From assembly GCA_934162625.1 (NCBI GenBank), contig CAKPJM010000023.1:1-20087 (forward strand): a DNA stretch of 20,087 nt, in the 5' to 3' direction. Below, in pieces: positions 1-7,247 of this stretch. The stretch's first letter is position 1; the number at the start of each line of letters is the position of its first letter. Source of the stretch: an uncultured Clostridia bacterium (lineage in GTDB: Bacteria; Bacillota; Clostridia; TANB77; CAG-508). Position numbers and translations under genes: made by a program. The notes under the pieces were generated by a model, which saw only the letters and a program-made list of their open reading frames with translations, was not told where the DNA came from and did no database searches.

Positions 1-505
1 CTTTTATCTTAGTTGGCGTTCCCGTTGTTACTATTTTTTTTGCATTTGGCAACCTTTTTTTTGCATCATCAAATCCTACTAATACTGTATCAACTTTCTT
101 TGATAACAATTTTACTGCTACTCCTGGAAAAGCATTACTTTCATGCAAAATAGTTGGTATTTTGTATTTATTTGCAGCTAGTAATACAGGCCCGCAAATA
201 AATCCACCAGTTCCAATTACTATATCTGGTCCAAAATTTTTTACTATCTTTTTTGCTTCTCCAAATCCCTTTAAAGTTTTAAACATATTTTTTATATTAC
301 TTATGCTTATTTTTCTGTTTATTCCATATGCATCAATAGTTTTTAATTTATATCCTGCTCTTGGAACTAAATCATTTTCTAGTCCTCTTGTAGTTCCTAT
401 AAACATTATTTCTGCGTTTTTATTTTCCTTTTTTATTTTGTTTGCAATCGCAATTCCTGGATTAATATGCCCTCCTGTTTGCGCCGCTGCAATTATTACC
501 TTCAT
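1..505 (-). CDS. murG: MurG, lipid II synthase (N-terminal part, cut by window edge)
   Basis: UDP-GlcNAc:undecaprenyl-pyrophosphoryl-MurNAc-pentapeptide GlcNAc transferase. It converts lipid I to lipid II on the inner face of the membrane. About 168 codons are visible, starting at the ATG at 503-505, 7 nt after a GGAGG ribosome binding site (512-516). The N-terminus MKVIIAAAQTGGHINPG carries the family's nucleotide-fold glycine loop (TGGH); most homologues have GGTGGH, here AQTGGH. Further typical segments are IGTTRGLE, IDAYGINRK, the second glycine-rich stretch IGTGGFICGP and LHESNAFPG. No frame disruption or in-frame CGG codon is seen in the visible part. It is the last visible gene of the dcw cluster, 154 nt after ftsW, and that gap is filled by a repeat element. 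The C-terminal UDP-GlcNAc-binding domain is outside the window. Confidence 0.95.
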   Translation of the reverse strand, partial: MKVIIAAAQTGGHINPGIAIANKIKKENKNAEIMFIGTTRGLENDLVPRAGYKLKTIDAYGINRKISISNIKNMFKTLKGFGEAKKIVKNFGPDIVIGTGGFICGPVLLAANKYKIPTILHESNAFPGVAVKLLSKKVDTVLVGFDDAKKRLPNAKKIVTTGTPTKIK

Positions 506-519
506 TTTATTTCCTCCGT

Positions 520-652
520 AAATTGGAATTTGTTTAATTGAGGTGTGATGTTGGAGGTGTGATTTATAGGGCCAAGGCTTCGCAGGCCTTTCTCTATTTC
601 TCACACTTCTCACCTCACACTTCGCACTTCGCACTTCGTGAAATTCCAATTT
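520..652. repeat. 133-bp element with 12-bp terminal inverted repeats between ftsW and murG
   Basis: The ends AAATTGGAATTT (520-531) and AAATTCCAATTT (641-652) are exact reverse complements. Inside lie a 10-bp direct repeat GAGGTGTGAT (540-549 and 554-563), a hairpin AAGGC/GCCTT (about 574-590), the partly complementary stretch TCACACTTCTCACCTCACAC, and three tandem CACTTCG copies (618-638). It encodes no plausible protein and is richer in G+C than its surroundings. This looks like a short non-autonomous mobile or palindromic intergenic repeat (MITE-like). It sits directly before the murG ribosome binding site, so it lies in the mRNA. I cannot see copy number from one window. Confidence 0.6.
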
Positions 653-659
653 ATTATTT

Positions 660-1814
660 TTATATCTTCTGGCTTTGTCTTGATATATTTAGCAATACCC
701 CTACTGCACATAGTAAAATTATAAGTGAGGTTCCTCCATAACTAAAGAATGGAAGTGCCATTCCTGTTACTGGTATTGATGACGTTACAACAGCAATATT
801 TATAATTGCTTGTAATCCTATTAAAGATGTAAATCCTGTTGCAAGTAAGCTTCCAAACATGTCTGGTGCTTTCATTGCAATTATTATTCCCCTCCAAATA
901 AATACCGCAAATAATAATATTACTGCTACACATCCTACAAATCCTAACTCTTCCGCAAGTACCGCAAATATAAAATCGTTATGTGGTTCAGATATATACA
1001 AATATTTTTGTTTACTATCTCCGAAGTCCAACTCCAAATAGTCCACCAGACCCTATAGCATATAAACTCTGAATAATTTGCCACCCTTCATCTTGTGCAT
1101 ATGCCCATGGATTTAAAAATGAGGTTATTCTTGTTAGCCTATATGAGCCTATATTAAAAAACTCAGCAAGTATATACATTAAACCTATTCCTGCTCCTGC
1201 TCCCACTGCTCCAAATGATACAAAGTGTGCAACTCTACTTCCTGCTACTATCATCATTACAGATATAACTAAAATTATTATAACTGAAGCACTAAAATGC
1301 GATTGTACACCTAATAATACCAAAATTGCAGGAGATAATATCAAAAATGGTTTTAGAAAACCCTTCCATATATTCTTTAATTCGTTTTTATGTTTTGTAA
1401 GGTATGCTGCAAAAAACACAATTAATCCTATCTTTGTAAGCTCAGATGGTTGAAAAGATGATACTATAGGTAAGTTTATCCATCTTCTCGCACCATTTAC
1501 AGTTCTACCGAAGTCCTGGTACTAGTACTAATAATAAAACAAGTATGGCTCCTATATATGCAATTTTATAGAATTTAGAATATACCTTATAATCTATTTT
1601 AGAAAATATTAACATTGCTGCAATTCCTATTGCTGCACTAAGTGCTTGTTTCAAAACATATGTATAGCTGCTTCCTGTAGTTGCCAGTGCTGATGGTGAA
1701 CTAGCTGATAATACCATTGTAATTCCGAAGAGCCAATAATAATAAAACTGTTATAAATAATATAAAATCAAATGTGTTATTATTCTCGTTTGTACTTAAT
1801 TTTTTCTTAGCCAT
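660..1814 (-). CDS. ftsW: FtsW/SpoVE peptidoglycan polymerase, read through three +1 shifts at CGG
   Basis: SEDS-family glycosyltransferase that polymerises lipid II together with a class B PBP, here most likely the SpoVD-like protein of the same cluster. The ATG at 1814 follows an AGGAG site. In one frame the gene stops early. Skipping one C at 1727, 1510 and 1023 joins segments of 29, 72, 162 and 120 residues into 383 aa, normal for FtsW. The joined protein shows the family blocks in order: a cytoplasmic N-terminus, MVLSASSP, VPGLGRTVNGARRW, FQPSELTKIG (about 1430-1460), the QSLYAIGSGGLFGVGLGDSKQKYLY region, then EPHNDFIFAVLAEELGFVG and multiple hydrophobic helices. At each junction the residue supplied is the glycine typical of the family. 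SpoVE is an equally good name. Not a pseudogene by degeneration: outside the three single bases it is intact. Confidence 0.9.
1021..1026 (-). other. +1 recoding site CTT CGG A in ftsW (third)
   Basis: On the coding strand the codon CTT (1024-1026) is followed by CGG (1021-1023). Normal reading gives L-R-R-stop, with TAG two codons after CGG. Skipping the C at 1023 gives GVGL-GDSKQKYLYISEPHNDF, the conserved FtsW segment before the last catalytic loop. The residue supplied is glycine (GGA, 1020-1022). Confidence 0.8.
1508..1513 (-). other. +1 recoding site CTT CGG T in ftsW (second)
   Basis: CTT (1511-1513) is followed by CGG (1508-1510) and at once by TAG in the starting frame. Skipping the C at 1510 gives VPGL-GRTVNGARRWINLP, matching the universal FtsW/RodA motif VPGxGxxxNGAxRWI. 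Glycine is supplied by GGT (1507-1509). Confidence 0.8.
1725..1730 (-). other. +1 recoding site CTT CGG A in ftsW (first)
   Basis: After 29 codons CTT (1728-1730) is followed by CGG (1725-1727). Normal reading ends at a TAG seven codons after CGG. Skipping the C at 1727 gives LLLLAL-GITMVLSASSPSAL, the normal first membrane helix of FtsW. Glycine is supplied by GGA (1724-1726). Confidence 0.8.
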
Positions 1815-1839
1815 AATACCATTCTCCTAACTATATAAG

Positions 1840-2822
1840 TTATATAGCAAATAGTGCAATTATACAAAGTAATAAGGTTATTACACTAAATACTGATACT
1901 ACTTTATTTTCTCTCCAGCCAGATAATTCAAAGTGATGATGTAAAGGTGCCATTTTTAATAATCTTTTTCCTCCAGTTTTCTTGAAATATGCTACTTGTA
2001 ATACAACTGATAAGGTTTCTAATACAGGTATTGCTGCAATTATCAAAAGTATTAATGGCATTTTTAAGTATAAGGCTATTGCAGATATTACTCCGACCAA
2101 GTAATAGTGAACCCGTATCTCCCATAAATACTTTTGCAGTATTTAAATTAAATATTAAGAATCCTAAACATGCACCTATTATTATGCTCCCAAAAACTAC
2201 AATTTCTTTTACATCTAATATAATTGCAATAACAGTTAAGCATGTAGTTATTATTGCAGAGACACTAGTACTTAGTCCATCTATTCCATCTGTCAAATTA
2301 ACTGCATTAGTAGTTCCTAACATAACAAATATGACAAATGGTATATATAAACTCATTGGTAATACAACATAATTTTTAGCAAAAGGTATAAATGTTTCTG
2401 TACCTAAATGTATGCCCTTTGTTAAATACAATGTATATACTACAGAAATTATTAAAAGACCTAACATTTTATATGCTGGTTTTAAGCCCTTTGTATTTCT
2501 TAATACTAATTTTTTAAAGTCATCTACAAATCCTATTAGTCCAAAACCAATAGTAATAAATAATAATGGTAGTATATTTCTAGCCACCTCTGGTTCCCTT
2601 CCAGCGTAGTATATATAGCCTCCTATTGTACCTATAATAATTCCGAAGAGCAATTATTATTCCGCCCATTGTTGGTGTTCCTTGTTTTTTAAAGTGTGTT
2701 TGTGGCCCATCATCTCTTTCTATTTGCCCGACTTTAAGTTTTTTTAAAACTGGTATTATAAATATTGATATAATTACTGTTGCTACAAATGATACAAATA
2801 ATATTCTAGTTTGGAAGTACAA
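1840..2822 (-). CDS. mraY: MraY, lipid I synthase, read through two +1 shifts at CGG
   Basis: Phospho-N-acetylmuramoyl-pentapeptide transferase, an integral membrane enzyme that attaches phospho-MurNAc-pentapeptide to undecaprenyl phosphate. The start is TTG at 2820-2822 (MYFQTRILF), about 7 nt after a GGGGGA site; no better ATG exists. Skipping the C at 2645 and at 2095 joins segments of 59, 183 and 84 residues into 326 aa, the usual MraY length. Family motifs: [20 protein letters not shown] near residue 35-54, GFVDDFKK with the catalytic Asp pair, [23 protein letters not shown], and the C-terminal [14 protein letters not shown], all in order. Both junctions supply a glycine at positions where MraY proteins carry small residues. 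The gene is flanked by murE (93 nt) and ftsW (25 nt). murF, usually between murE and mraY, is missing. Confidence 0.92.
2093..2098 (-). other. +1 recoding site GGT CGG A in mraY (second)
   Basis: GGT (2096-2098) is followed by CGG (2093-2095). Reading on in the first frame replaces the C-terminal third with an unrelated sequence. Skipping the C at 2095 gives [21 protein letters not shown], the MraY consensus (GSLxLGG). Here the codon before CGG is a glycine codon, not leucine, so a CUU-specific slip cannot explain every site. Confidence 0.8.
2643..2648 (-). other. +1 recoding site CTT CGG A in mraY (first)
   Basis: After 59 codons CTT (2646-2648) is followed by CGG (2643-2645). Skipping the C at 2645 gives [25 protein letters not shown], restoring the membrane helix that follows the TPTMGG motif. 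Glycine is supplied by GGA (2642-2644). The motif ATTGCTCTTCGGAATT resembles that of the first ftsW site (GGCTCTTCGGAATT). Confidence 0.8.
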
Positions 2823-2858
2823 AATTATTTCCCCCTTCTAAGACTCTTCATTATTCTT

Positions 2859-2877
2859 GGGCGCACATTGTGCGCCC
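2859..2877 (-). terminator. GC-rich hairpin between murE and mraY
   Basis: GGGCGCAC (2859-2866) and GTGCGCCC (2870-2877) form a perfect 8-bp stem with a 3-nt loop. On the coding strand it is followed by AAGAATAATG rather than a U-tract. It is therefore a poor intrinsic terminator for the minus strand and more likely an mRNA processing or stabilising hairpin. It is one of the few GC-rich spots in the cluster. Confidence 0.4.
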
Positions 2878-2915
2878 TTTACATTTTTATTTACACTATC
2901 ATAAATGGAAGTAGT

Positions 2916-4379
2916 TTATTTCATTAATTTCTTAATTATTTCTCTTTCATCAAATGGATATTTCTTTCCATTTATTTCTTGATATGTTTCATGTCCTTTT
3001 CCAGCCAAAACTATTATATCATTTTTATTTGCCATATTTATTGCATACTTTATTGCTTCTATTCTATCAACAATTGTTACGTATTTACCTTTTGTCTTTT
3101 TCATTCCAACTTCTATTTCTTTAACTATTTCAGTTGGATCCTCTGTCCTTGGATTATCTGATGTTATAATTGTAAAATCTGCAACATTTCCAGATATTTC
3201 TCCCATTTGTGGTCTTTTTCCTGGATCTCTATCTCCTCCGCATCCAAATACAGATATTACTCTGCCTCTAGTGTAACTCTTTACTGCAGATAATATATTT
3301 TGTAGACTTTCTGGTGAATGTGCATAATCAATCATAATTGTAAGCTCTTTTTTATTATCTACCAGCTCACTTCTTCCTGGAACTCTTACTTCCAATAAAG
3401 CCTCTTTTATCTTTTCAGCATCTATTCCAAAGACTCCTGCAACACTAATTGCTGCTAATGAATTATATACACTAAACCTTCCTGGTATTCCTGTTTTTAC
3501 TCTTTCATTTCTTTGTCCTATTTTTACTTTAAAATCCACACTAGCATTTGTTACTGTTATGTCTTTTGCTAGTAAGTCTGCACTATTATCTATTCCATAT
3601 GTTTTAATATCACAATTTGTAGCTAATTTTTTTACTTTTGCCACTTGATAATCGTCTACGTTTATAAAACCTTTTTTACACATTTCAAAAAGCTTTAATT
3701 TAGAATTAAAATAATCTTGCATATCTGGATGTTCTTTTTCACTAATATGATCTTCTGAAAAATTCGTAAATACTCCTATGTTAAAATCACATCCATCTAC
3801 TCTATGTAATTTTAAACTTTGTGAAGAAACTTCCATAACCACTGTGTCCATTTTTTCTTTTACCATCTCTGCAAACAATTCTTGAAGTTCCAGACTTTCT
3901 GGTGTAGTTCGAGAACTTTCTCCTAGATTTTTGTCACCTATATAATTAGCAACGGTACCTATTAGTCCTACTTTTTGACCACTTTTTTCTAGAATAGATT
4001 TTATCATAAATGTTGTAGTAGTCTTTCCTTTTGTTCCAGTTATTCCTATTAAGTTAAATTTTTTAGATGGATTATCGTAGAAATTGCATGCCATTTTAGC
4101 AAGTGCTTCTCTTGTATTTGGAGCTACAACAAGTGTTATATTTTCTGGTAATCCACTTTGTTTAATTGAGCTTATATCTTCTACAACTATTGCTTTTGCT
4201 CCGTTTTCTATTGCCTGGTGTATATAATTGTGTCCATCTACATCATAGCCCTTTACTGCAACAAATACATATCCTTCCTTTACTTTTCTTGAGTCATGTG
4301 CGACTCCCATAATTTCCATATCAAGGGTTCCTTTTGCTTTTAGCCCTTCTATTCCACTTAATACAGATTTTAGATTCAT
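2916..4379 (-). CDS. murE: MurE, UDP-MurNAc-tripeptide ligase (meso-DAP type)
   Basis: Cytoplasmic Mur ligase adding the third residue of the peptidoglycan stem peptide. It has 487 aa, the usual length. The ATG follows AAAGGAG. The order is an N-terminal UDP-sugar domain (HDSRKVKEGYVFVA, residues 28-41), the ATP loop GITGTKGKT (residues 112-120), the central ligase domain with TTPESLELQ (158-166), EVSSQSL (183-189) and FSEDHISEKEH (207-217), and the C-terminal Rossmann domain with DYAHSPESL (351-359) and FGCGGDRDPGKRP (378-390). The motif DNPR at 408-411 is the established marker for meso-diaminopimelate rather than lysine. It is uninterrupted and has no in-frame CGG; one arginine (SSRTTP) uses CGA, so not every CGN codon is recoded. 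It has its own 140-nt AT-rich upstream gap, containing a TATAAT at about 4457 with a weak -35. Confidence 0.96.
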   Translation of the reverse strand: MNLKSVLSGIEGLKAKGTLDMEIMGVAHDSRKVKEGYVFVAVKGYDVDGHNYIHQAIENGAKAIVVEDISSIKQSGLPENITLVVAPNTREALAKMACNFYDNPSKKFNLIGITGTKGKTTTTFMIKSILEKSGQKVGLIGTVANYIGDKNLGESSRTTPESLELQELFAEMVKEKMDTVVMEVSSQSLKLHRVDGCDFNIGVFTNFSEDHISEKEHPDMQDYFNSKLKLFEMCKKGFINVDDYQVAKVKKLATNCDIKTYGIDNSADLLAKDITVTNASVDFKVKIGQRNERVKTGIPGRFSVYNSLAAISVAGVFGIDAEKIKEALLEVRVPGRSELVDNKKELTIMIDYAHSPESLQNILSAVKSYTRGRVISVFGCGGDRDPGKRPQMGEISGNVADFTIITSDNPRTEDPTEIVKEIEVGMKKTKGKYVTIVDRIEAIKYAINMANKNDIIVLAGKGHETYQEINGKKYPFDEREIIKKLMK

Positions 4380-4519
4380 TTTTATCTTCTCCTTTTTTGT
4401 ATAACAATTTAAATGGATAAAATTATTTATCTACTTTTTTATTTATACACATGTATTATATAATTAATTTTTTATTTTGTATAGTAAAATTAGATATTTA
4501 ATTAAACAAATTAATTTAT

Positions 4520-6486
4520 TTAATTAGCATAAATTGTAACTTTCGTTCCAGAGTTTATTTTTATTCTGTTCTTTGGCAATTGGTCTGTCACTGTTTCTCC
4601 CTCTCCTATAACTTCCATTTCTAAGCCTAATTCTTTTAAAGCTTTTTTTGCATCATTTATACTCATTCCCATTATGTCTGGCATTGTTACAGTTTCTACC
4701 ATTTCTTCTTCCTGTTTTTTTATTTCTAAATATGGTAAAACTTCTCCGCAAAACCTGTGATGCAATTGGTGCTGCTATCCCTCCCCCTTGGTGTCCTCCT
4801 TCTCCTGTAGGATTATATAGAAGAATTATAATTACCACCTCTGGGTCAGAAACATCTGCAACTCCTACAAATGATGTTACATATTTGCCAGTATTTACTC
4901 CATCTTCTGATGTTCCTGTTTTTCCTCCAACTGAATATCCTTTTACTTGTGCTTTTTTCCCTGTTCCCTCACTCACAACAGACCCCATCATGCTAAGTAC
5001 TTTCTTTGCTGACTCTTCTGATATAACTTGTTCTCCTTGTTTTGTTTCTACATCTTTTTTCTCTCCTGTCTTTCCATCAACAGTTGCTTTTACAATCCTA
5101 GGGGTAAATTTCTTTCCATTATTAGCTATTGTAGACACCATTGTTAGCATTTGAATTGGTGTCACTTCAAATCTTTGACCAAATGATATTGTTGCAAGTT
5201 CTACAGGCCCTACTTTTTCTTCTTTTAAAAATATACTATTGGCTTCTCCTGGCAAGTCTATTCCAGTTTTTTCTAGCAAACCAAATTTTCTTAAATAACT
5301 ATAATATTTTCCCACACCAATCTTTTGTCCGTAGCCCTATAAAAACAGGATTGCACGAATTCATTAGTGCTTGCCTTAAGCTTTGAGCCCCATGTGGCCT
5401 ATAGTATCTCCAACACTTTATTCTCGTTCCTGCTATATTAATAGAACCCCCACAATTAAACTCTCCCGAATTGTCTGTATCTGTTATACCTTCTTCTAAT
5501 GCTGCCGAAGATGTAAGTAGCTTAAATGTAGAGCCTGGCTCATATGTATCTGATATCGCTTTATTTCTCCACATTTGTTGTAAAGCTACAGATTTGTCTC
5601 CAGATGAAAGCGTATCCCATACAAAACTTAATTCTTCATTGTTAATTTTGTATGGATTATTTAAATCATAATTAGGATAACCTGCCATTGCTAAAATGTC
5701 TCCTGTTTTAGGATTAGCAATTAAAATATTTCCACCATCTGTGCAGACATTATCAATACATGCTTCAGTTAAATACTTTTCTGCTATAGATTGAATAGTC
5801 ATGTCTATCGATAAAATTAAATCATCCCCATTTATTGCTTCTACATAATTCTCCCCTTCGCCATCCAAGTCAGTACCTGTTGCATCTGTATGTTTTAAAA
5901 TTTTCCCCGGTTCTCCCTTTAGCACATTGTCATATCGACTTTCTATACCTTCCAATCCCTGATTATCGCTTCCAGTAAAGCCTATTACATTAGATGCAAG
6001 GTTTGAATATGGATAATATCTCTTTGTATCCTCGTCTATATTAATTCCTGTTGTTATGTTATTATCTTGCATCCACACTCTTAGTTTATTAGATTCTTCT
6101 TTTTCCACTTTTTTAGCAATAGTCTCAATAGAACTATTTTTACTTACTTTTTTTAATACTTTTTCATAATCCAAATTAAATATATCTGAAAGTGCTCTTG
6201 CAACTTTCTCTTTGTCTTCTTTTTTTATATTTCCTGGATTTACACTAACAGTTTCTACACTTGCACTTACAGCTAATATATTTTTGCCTGTTGCATCATA
6301 AATTGTTCCTCTTTTAGGACTAATTTTTCTGTTTAATGTCTGTTGCATATATGCCATTGATTGCAGTTCTGATCCCTGAACAAATTGTATGATTCCAATT
6401 CGTACAATAAGTGCCATACAAATAGCAAATGTAATAAACAACATATTTCTTAATCTTCTTTTTCTGCTAATATTTGTAGACTTCAT
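4520..6486 (-). CDS. spoVD: SpoVD-like class B penicillin-binding protein with PASTA domain, read through two +1 shifts at CGG
   Basis: Membrane-anchored DD-transpeptidase that cross-links peptidoglycan at the septum or spore cortex, partner of a SEDS polymerase. The start chosen is the ATG at 6484-6486 (MKSTNISRKRRL), after AAAGGAG. Skipping the C at 5331 and 4748 joins segments of 385, 194 and 75 residues into 654 aa. Domains: a short cytoplasmic tail and one TM helix (about 14-36), the dimerisation domain with RGTIYDATG (about 59-67), and the transpeptidase domain with the SxxK motif S319-TF-K322, S377-CN and KTG at 522-524 (GGKTGTSED). One C-terminal PASTA domain follows (about 597-654). 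The first shift lies between SCN and KTG, so normal reading makes an enzyme without its third catalytic motif. The PASTA domain and its place in the cluster favour SpoVD, but a vegetative PBP2 (FtsI) role is possible. Confidence 0.9.
4746..4751 (-). other. +1 recoding site TTG CGG A in spoVD (second)
   Basis: TTG (4749-4751) is followed by CGG (4746-4748). The first frame continues into an unrelated basic tail. Skipping the C at 4748 gives APIASQVL-GEVLPYLEIKKQ and then the PASTA domain. Glycine is supplied by GGA (4745-4747). The shift decides whether the protein carries PASTA, the part expected to bind peptidoglycan or pack on the transpeptidase domain. Confidence 0.78.
5329..5334 (-). other. 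+1 recoding site CTA CGG A in spoVD (first)
   Basis: CTA (5332-5334) is followed by CGG (5329-5331). Normal reading ends at a TAG nine codons after CGG. Skipping the C at 5331 gives NPVFIGL-GQKIGVGKYYSYL, the class B PBP consensus after SxN (NxxFxxLGxxxGxxxxxxY). Glycine is supplied by GGA (5328-5330). Confidence 0.8.
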
Positions 6487-6510
6487 AAAAAACTCCTTTA
6501 AGATAAAACA

Positions 6511-6576
6511 CGAACAAATGGGGACAGCCCCCTTTTGTTTGAATTTAAACAAAAGGGATCTGTCCCCATTTGTTCG
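6511..6576. repeat. 66-bp palindromic repeat with 30-bp arms before spoVD
   Basis: The arms 6511-6540 and 6547-6576 are reverse complements with two adjacent mismatches, around a 6-nt loop (GAATTT). The arm core AAATGGGGACAG...CCCTTTTGTTT includes the GGGGACAG/CTGTCCCC type of palindrome known from many dispersed bacterial repeats. In RNA it would form a very stable hairpin just before the spoVD ribosome binding site (6492-6498). It is probably a dispersed palindromic (REP- or MITE-like) repeat. No open reading frame worth calling runs through it. Confidence 0.7.
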
Positions 6577-6594
6577 CATCTCATCTTACAATAA

Positions 6595-6632
6595 AAAATA
6601 AGATTAATATTTTATTAATACTAATCTTATTT
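6595..6632 (-). terminator. AT-rich hairpin with T-tract overlapping the ftsL-like stop codon
   Basis: On the coding strand AATAAGATTAGTA pairs with TATTAATCTTATT (one mismatch) around a short AT loop, followed by TTTTTTATTG. The stem includes the stop codon of the ftsL-like gene (6627-6629). It fits a weak intrinsic terminator or attenuator inside the dcw cluster. It would partly uncouple spoVD and the genes after it from mraZ-rsmH-ftsL. All-AT stems are weak, so this is tentative. Confidence 0.45.
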
Positions 6633-7145
6633 AAATATATTCTTAATTGTGTTTATTATGCCTTTTATACCTGTTTGATTTTCTTCTATAATTACTTCTT
6701 CTGCTGCTGGTTCTATATAGTCACTCTTAGGTAATGTCATATATATTGTTTGTTTTGAATTTAGCTTTTGCATACCCAGTTGTTCTTTTGCCTCTTGTTC
6801 TAAGTTATTTAAATTCAAGCCATTCTCTATAGATACCTCTAATTGAGTATTTTGTTTTTGTACTTCTGCAAGTTCTTCTTTTAAATCTTGTACCTTTGCA
6901 AAATTTTCATCTATTTGTGAATTTCTATAACTTATTGCGAAAAGCACTAGAAATCCTATTACAAGATATTTTATGGCTCTTCGTTTTTGTTGTTTTATTG
7001 ATTTTATCTTTTTCTTTTCTTCATCGGAATTTCTTTTTCTTGCCGTTGTTTTCTTAGCTTTATAGGGATTTTTTACAGGTGTATATTCTGGCTCAAGTTT
7101 TCTTGGGCTTGTTTCATATTGGTATTTATTAAAATTTCTTGGCAA
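6627..7145 (-). CDS. ftsL: FtsL/DivIC-like division protein
   Basis: Small bitopic division protein expected to bridge the FtsW-PBP pair with the divisome. The frame is open from a GTG at 7154, but that GTG lies inside the AAGGAGGTG ribosome binding site. The TTG at 7143-7145, 8 nt after AAGGAGG, is the likely start and gives 172 aa. It shows a long basic cytoplasmic tail (residues 1-58, rich in K and R), one membrane helix (YLVIGFLVLFAIS, about 60-73), a coiled coil (QIDENFAKVQDLKEELAEVQKQNTQLE, about 77-103), then NLEQEAKEQLGMQKLNSKQTIYM, typical of FtsL/FtsB/DivIC. Identification rests on topology and position between rsmH and the PBP gene, since this family has little sequence conservation. 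No in-frame CGG. Confidence 0.8.
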   Translation of the reverse strand: MPRNFNKYQYETSPRKLEPEYTPVKNPYKAKKTTARKRNSDEEKKKIKSIKQQKRRAIKYLVIGFLVLFAISYRNSQIDENFAKVQDLKEELAEVQKQNTQLEVSIENGLNLNNLEQEAKEQLGMQKLNSKQTIYMTLPKSDYIEPAAEEVIIEENQTGIKGIINTIKNIFK

Positions 7146-7247
7146 AATATCCACCTCCTTAAAATTTACAGAGAAAATTTTGTATTATTAACTATTTACT
7201 CTTAAATATTTCCTCACTATACATTTACAATTGTAATGTTCTTGCTA

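Noticed and set aside
162..521. Plus-strand open frames opposite murG, the adhesin and other genes
   Set aside because: They mirror minus-strand genes, lack ribosome binding sites and encode low-complexity hydrophobic sequence.
538..741. Open frame across the ftsW-murG repeat
   Set aside because: It runs over a repeat element and the end of ftsW on the opposite strand, with no ribosome binding site or recognisable product.
1021..1513. Stop-codon-driven shift as in prfB
   Set aside because: A stop follows CGG at once only at 1508-1510; at other sites the first frame stays open for one to more than 30 codons, and no constant Shine-Dalgarno-like stimulator is present.
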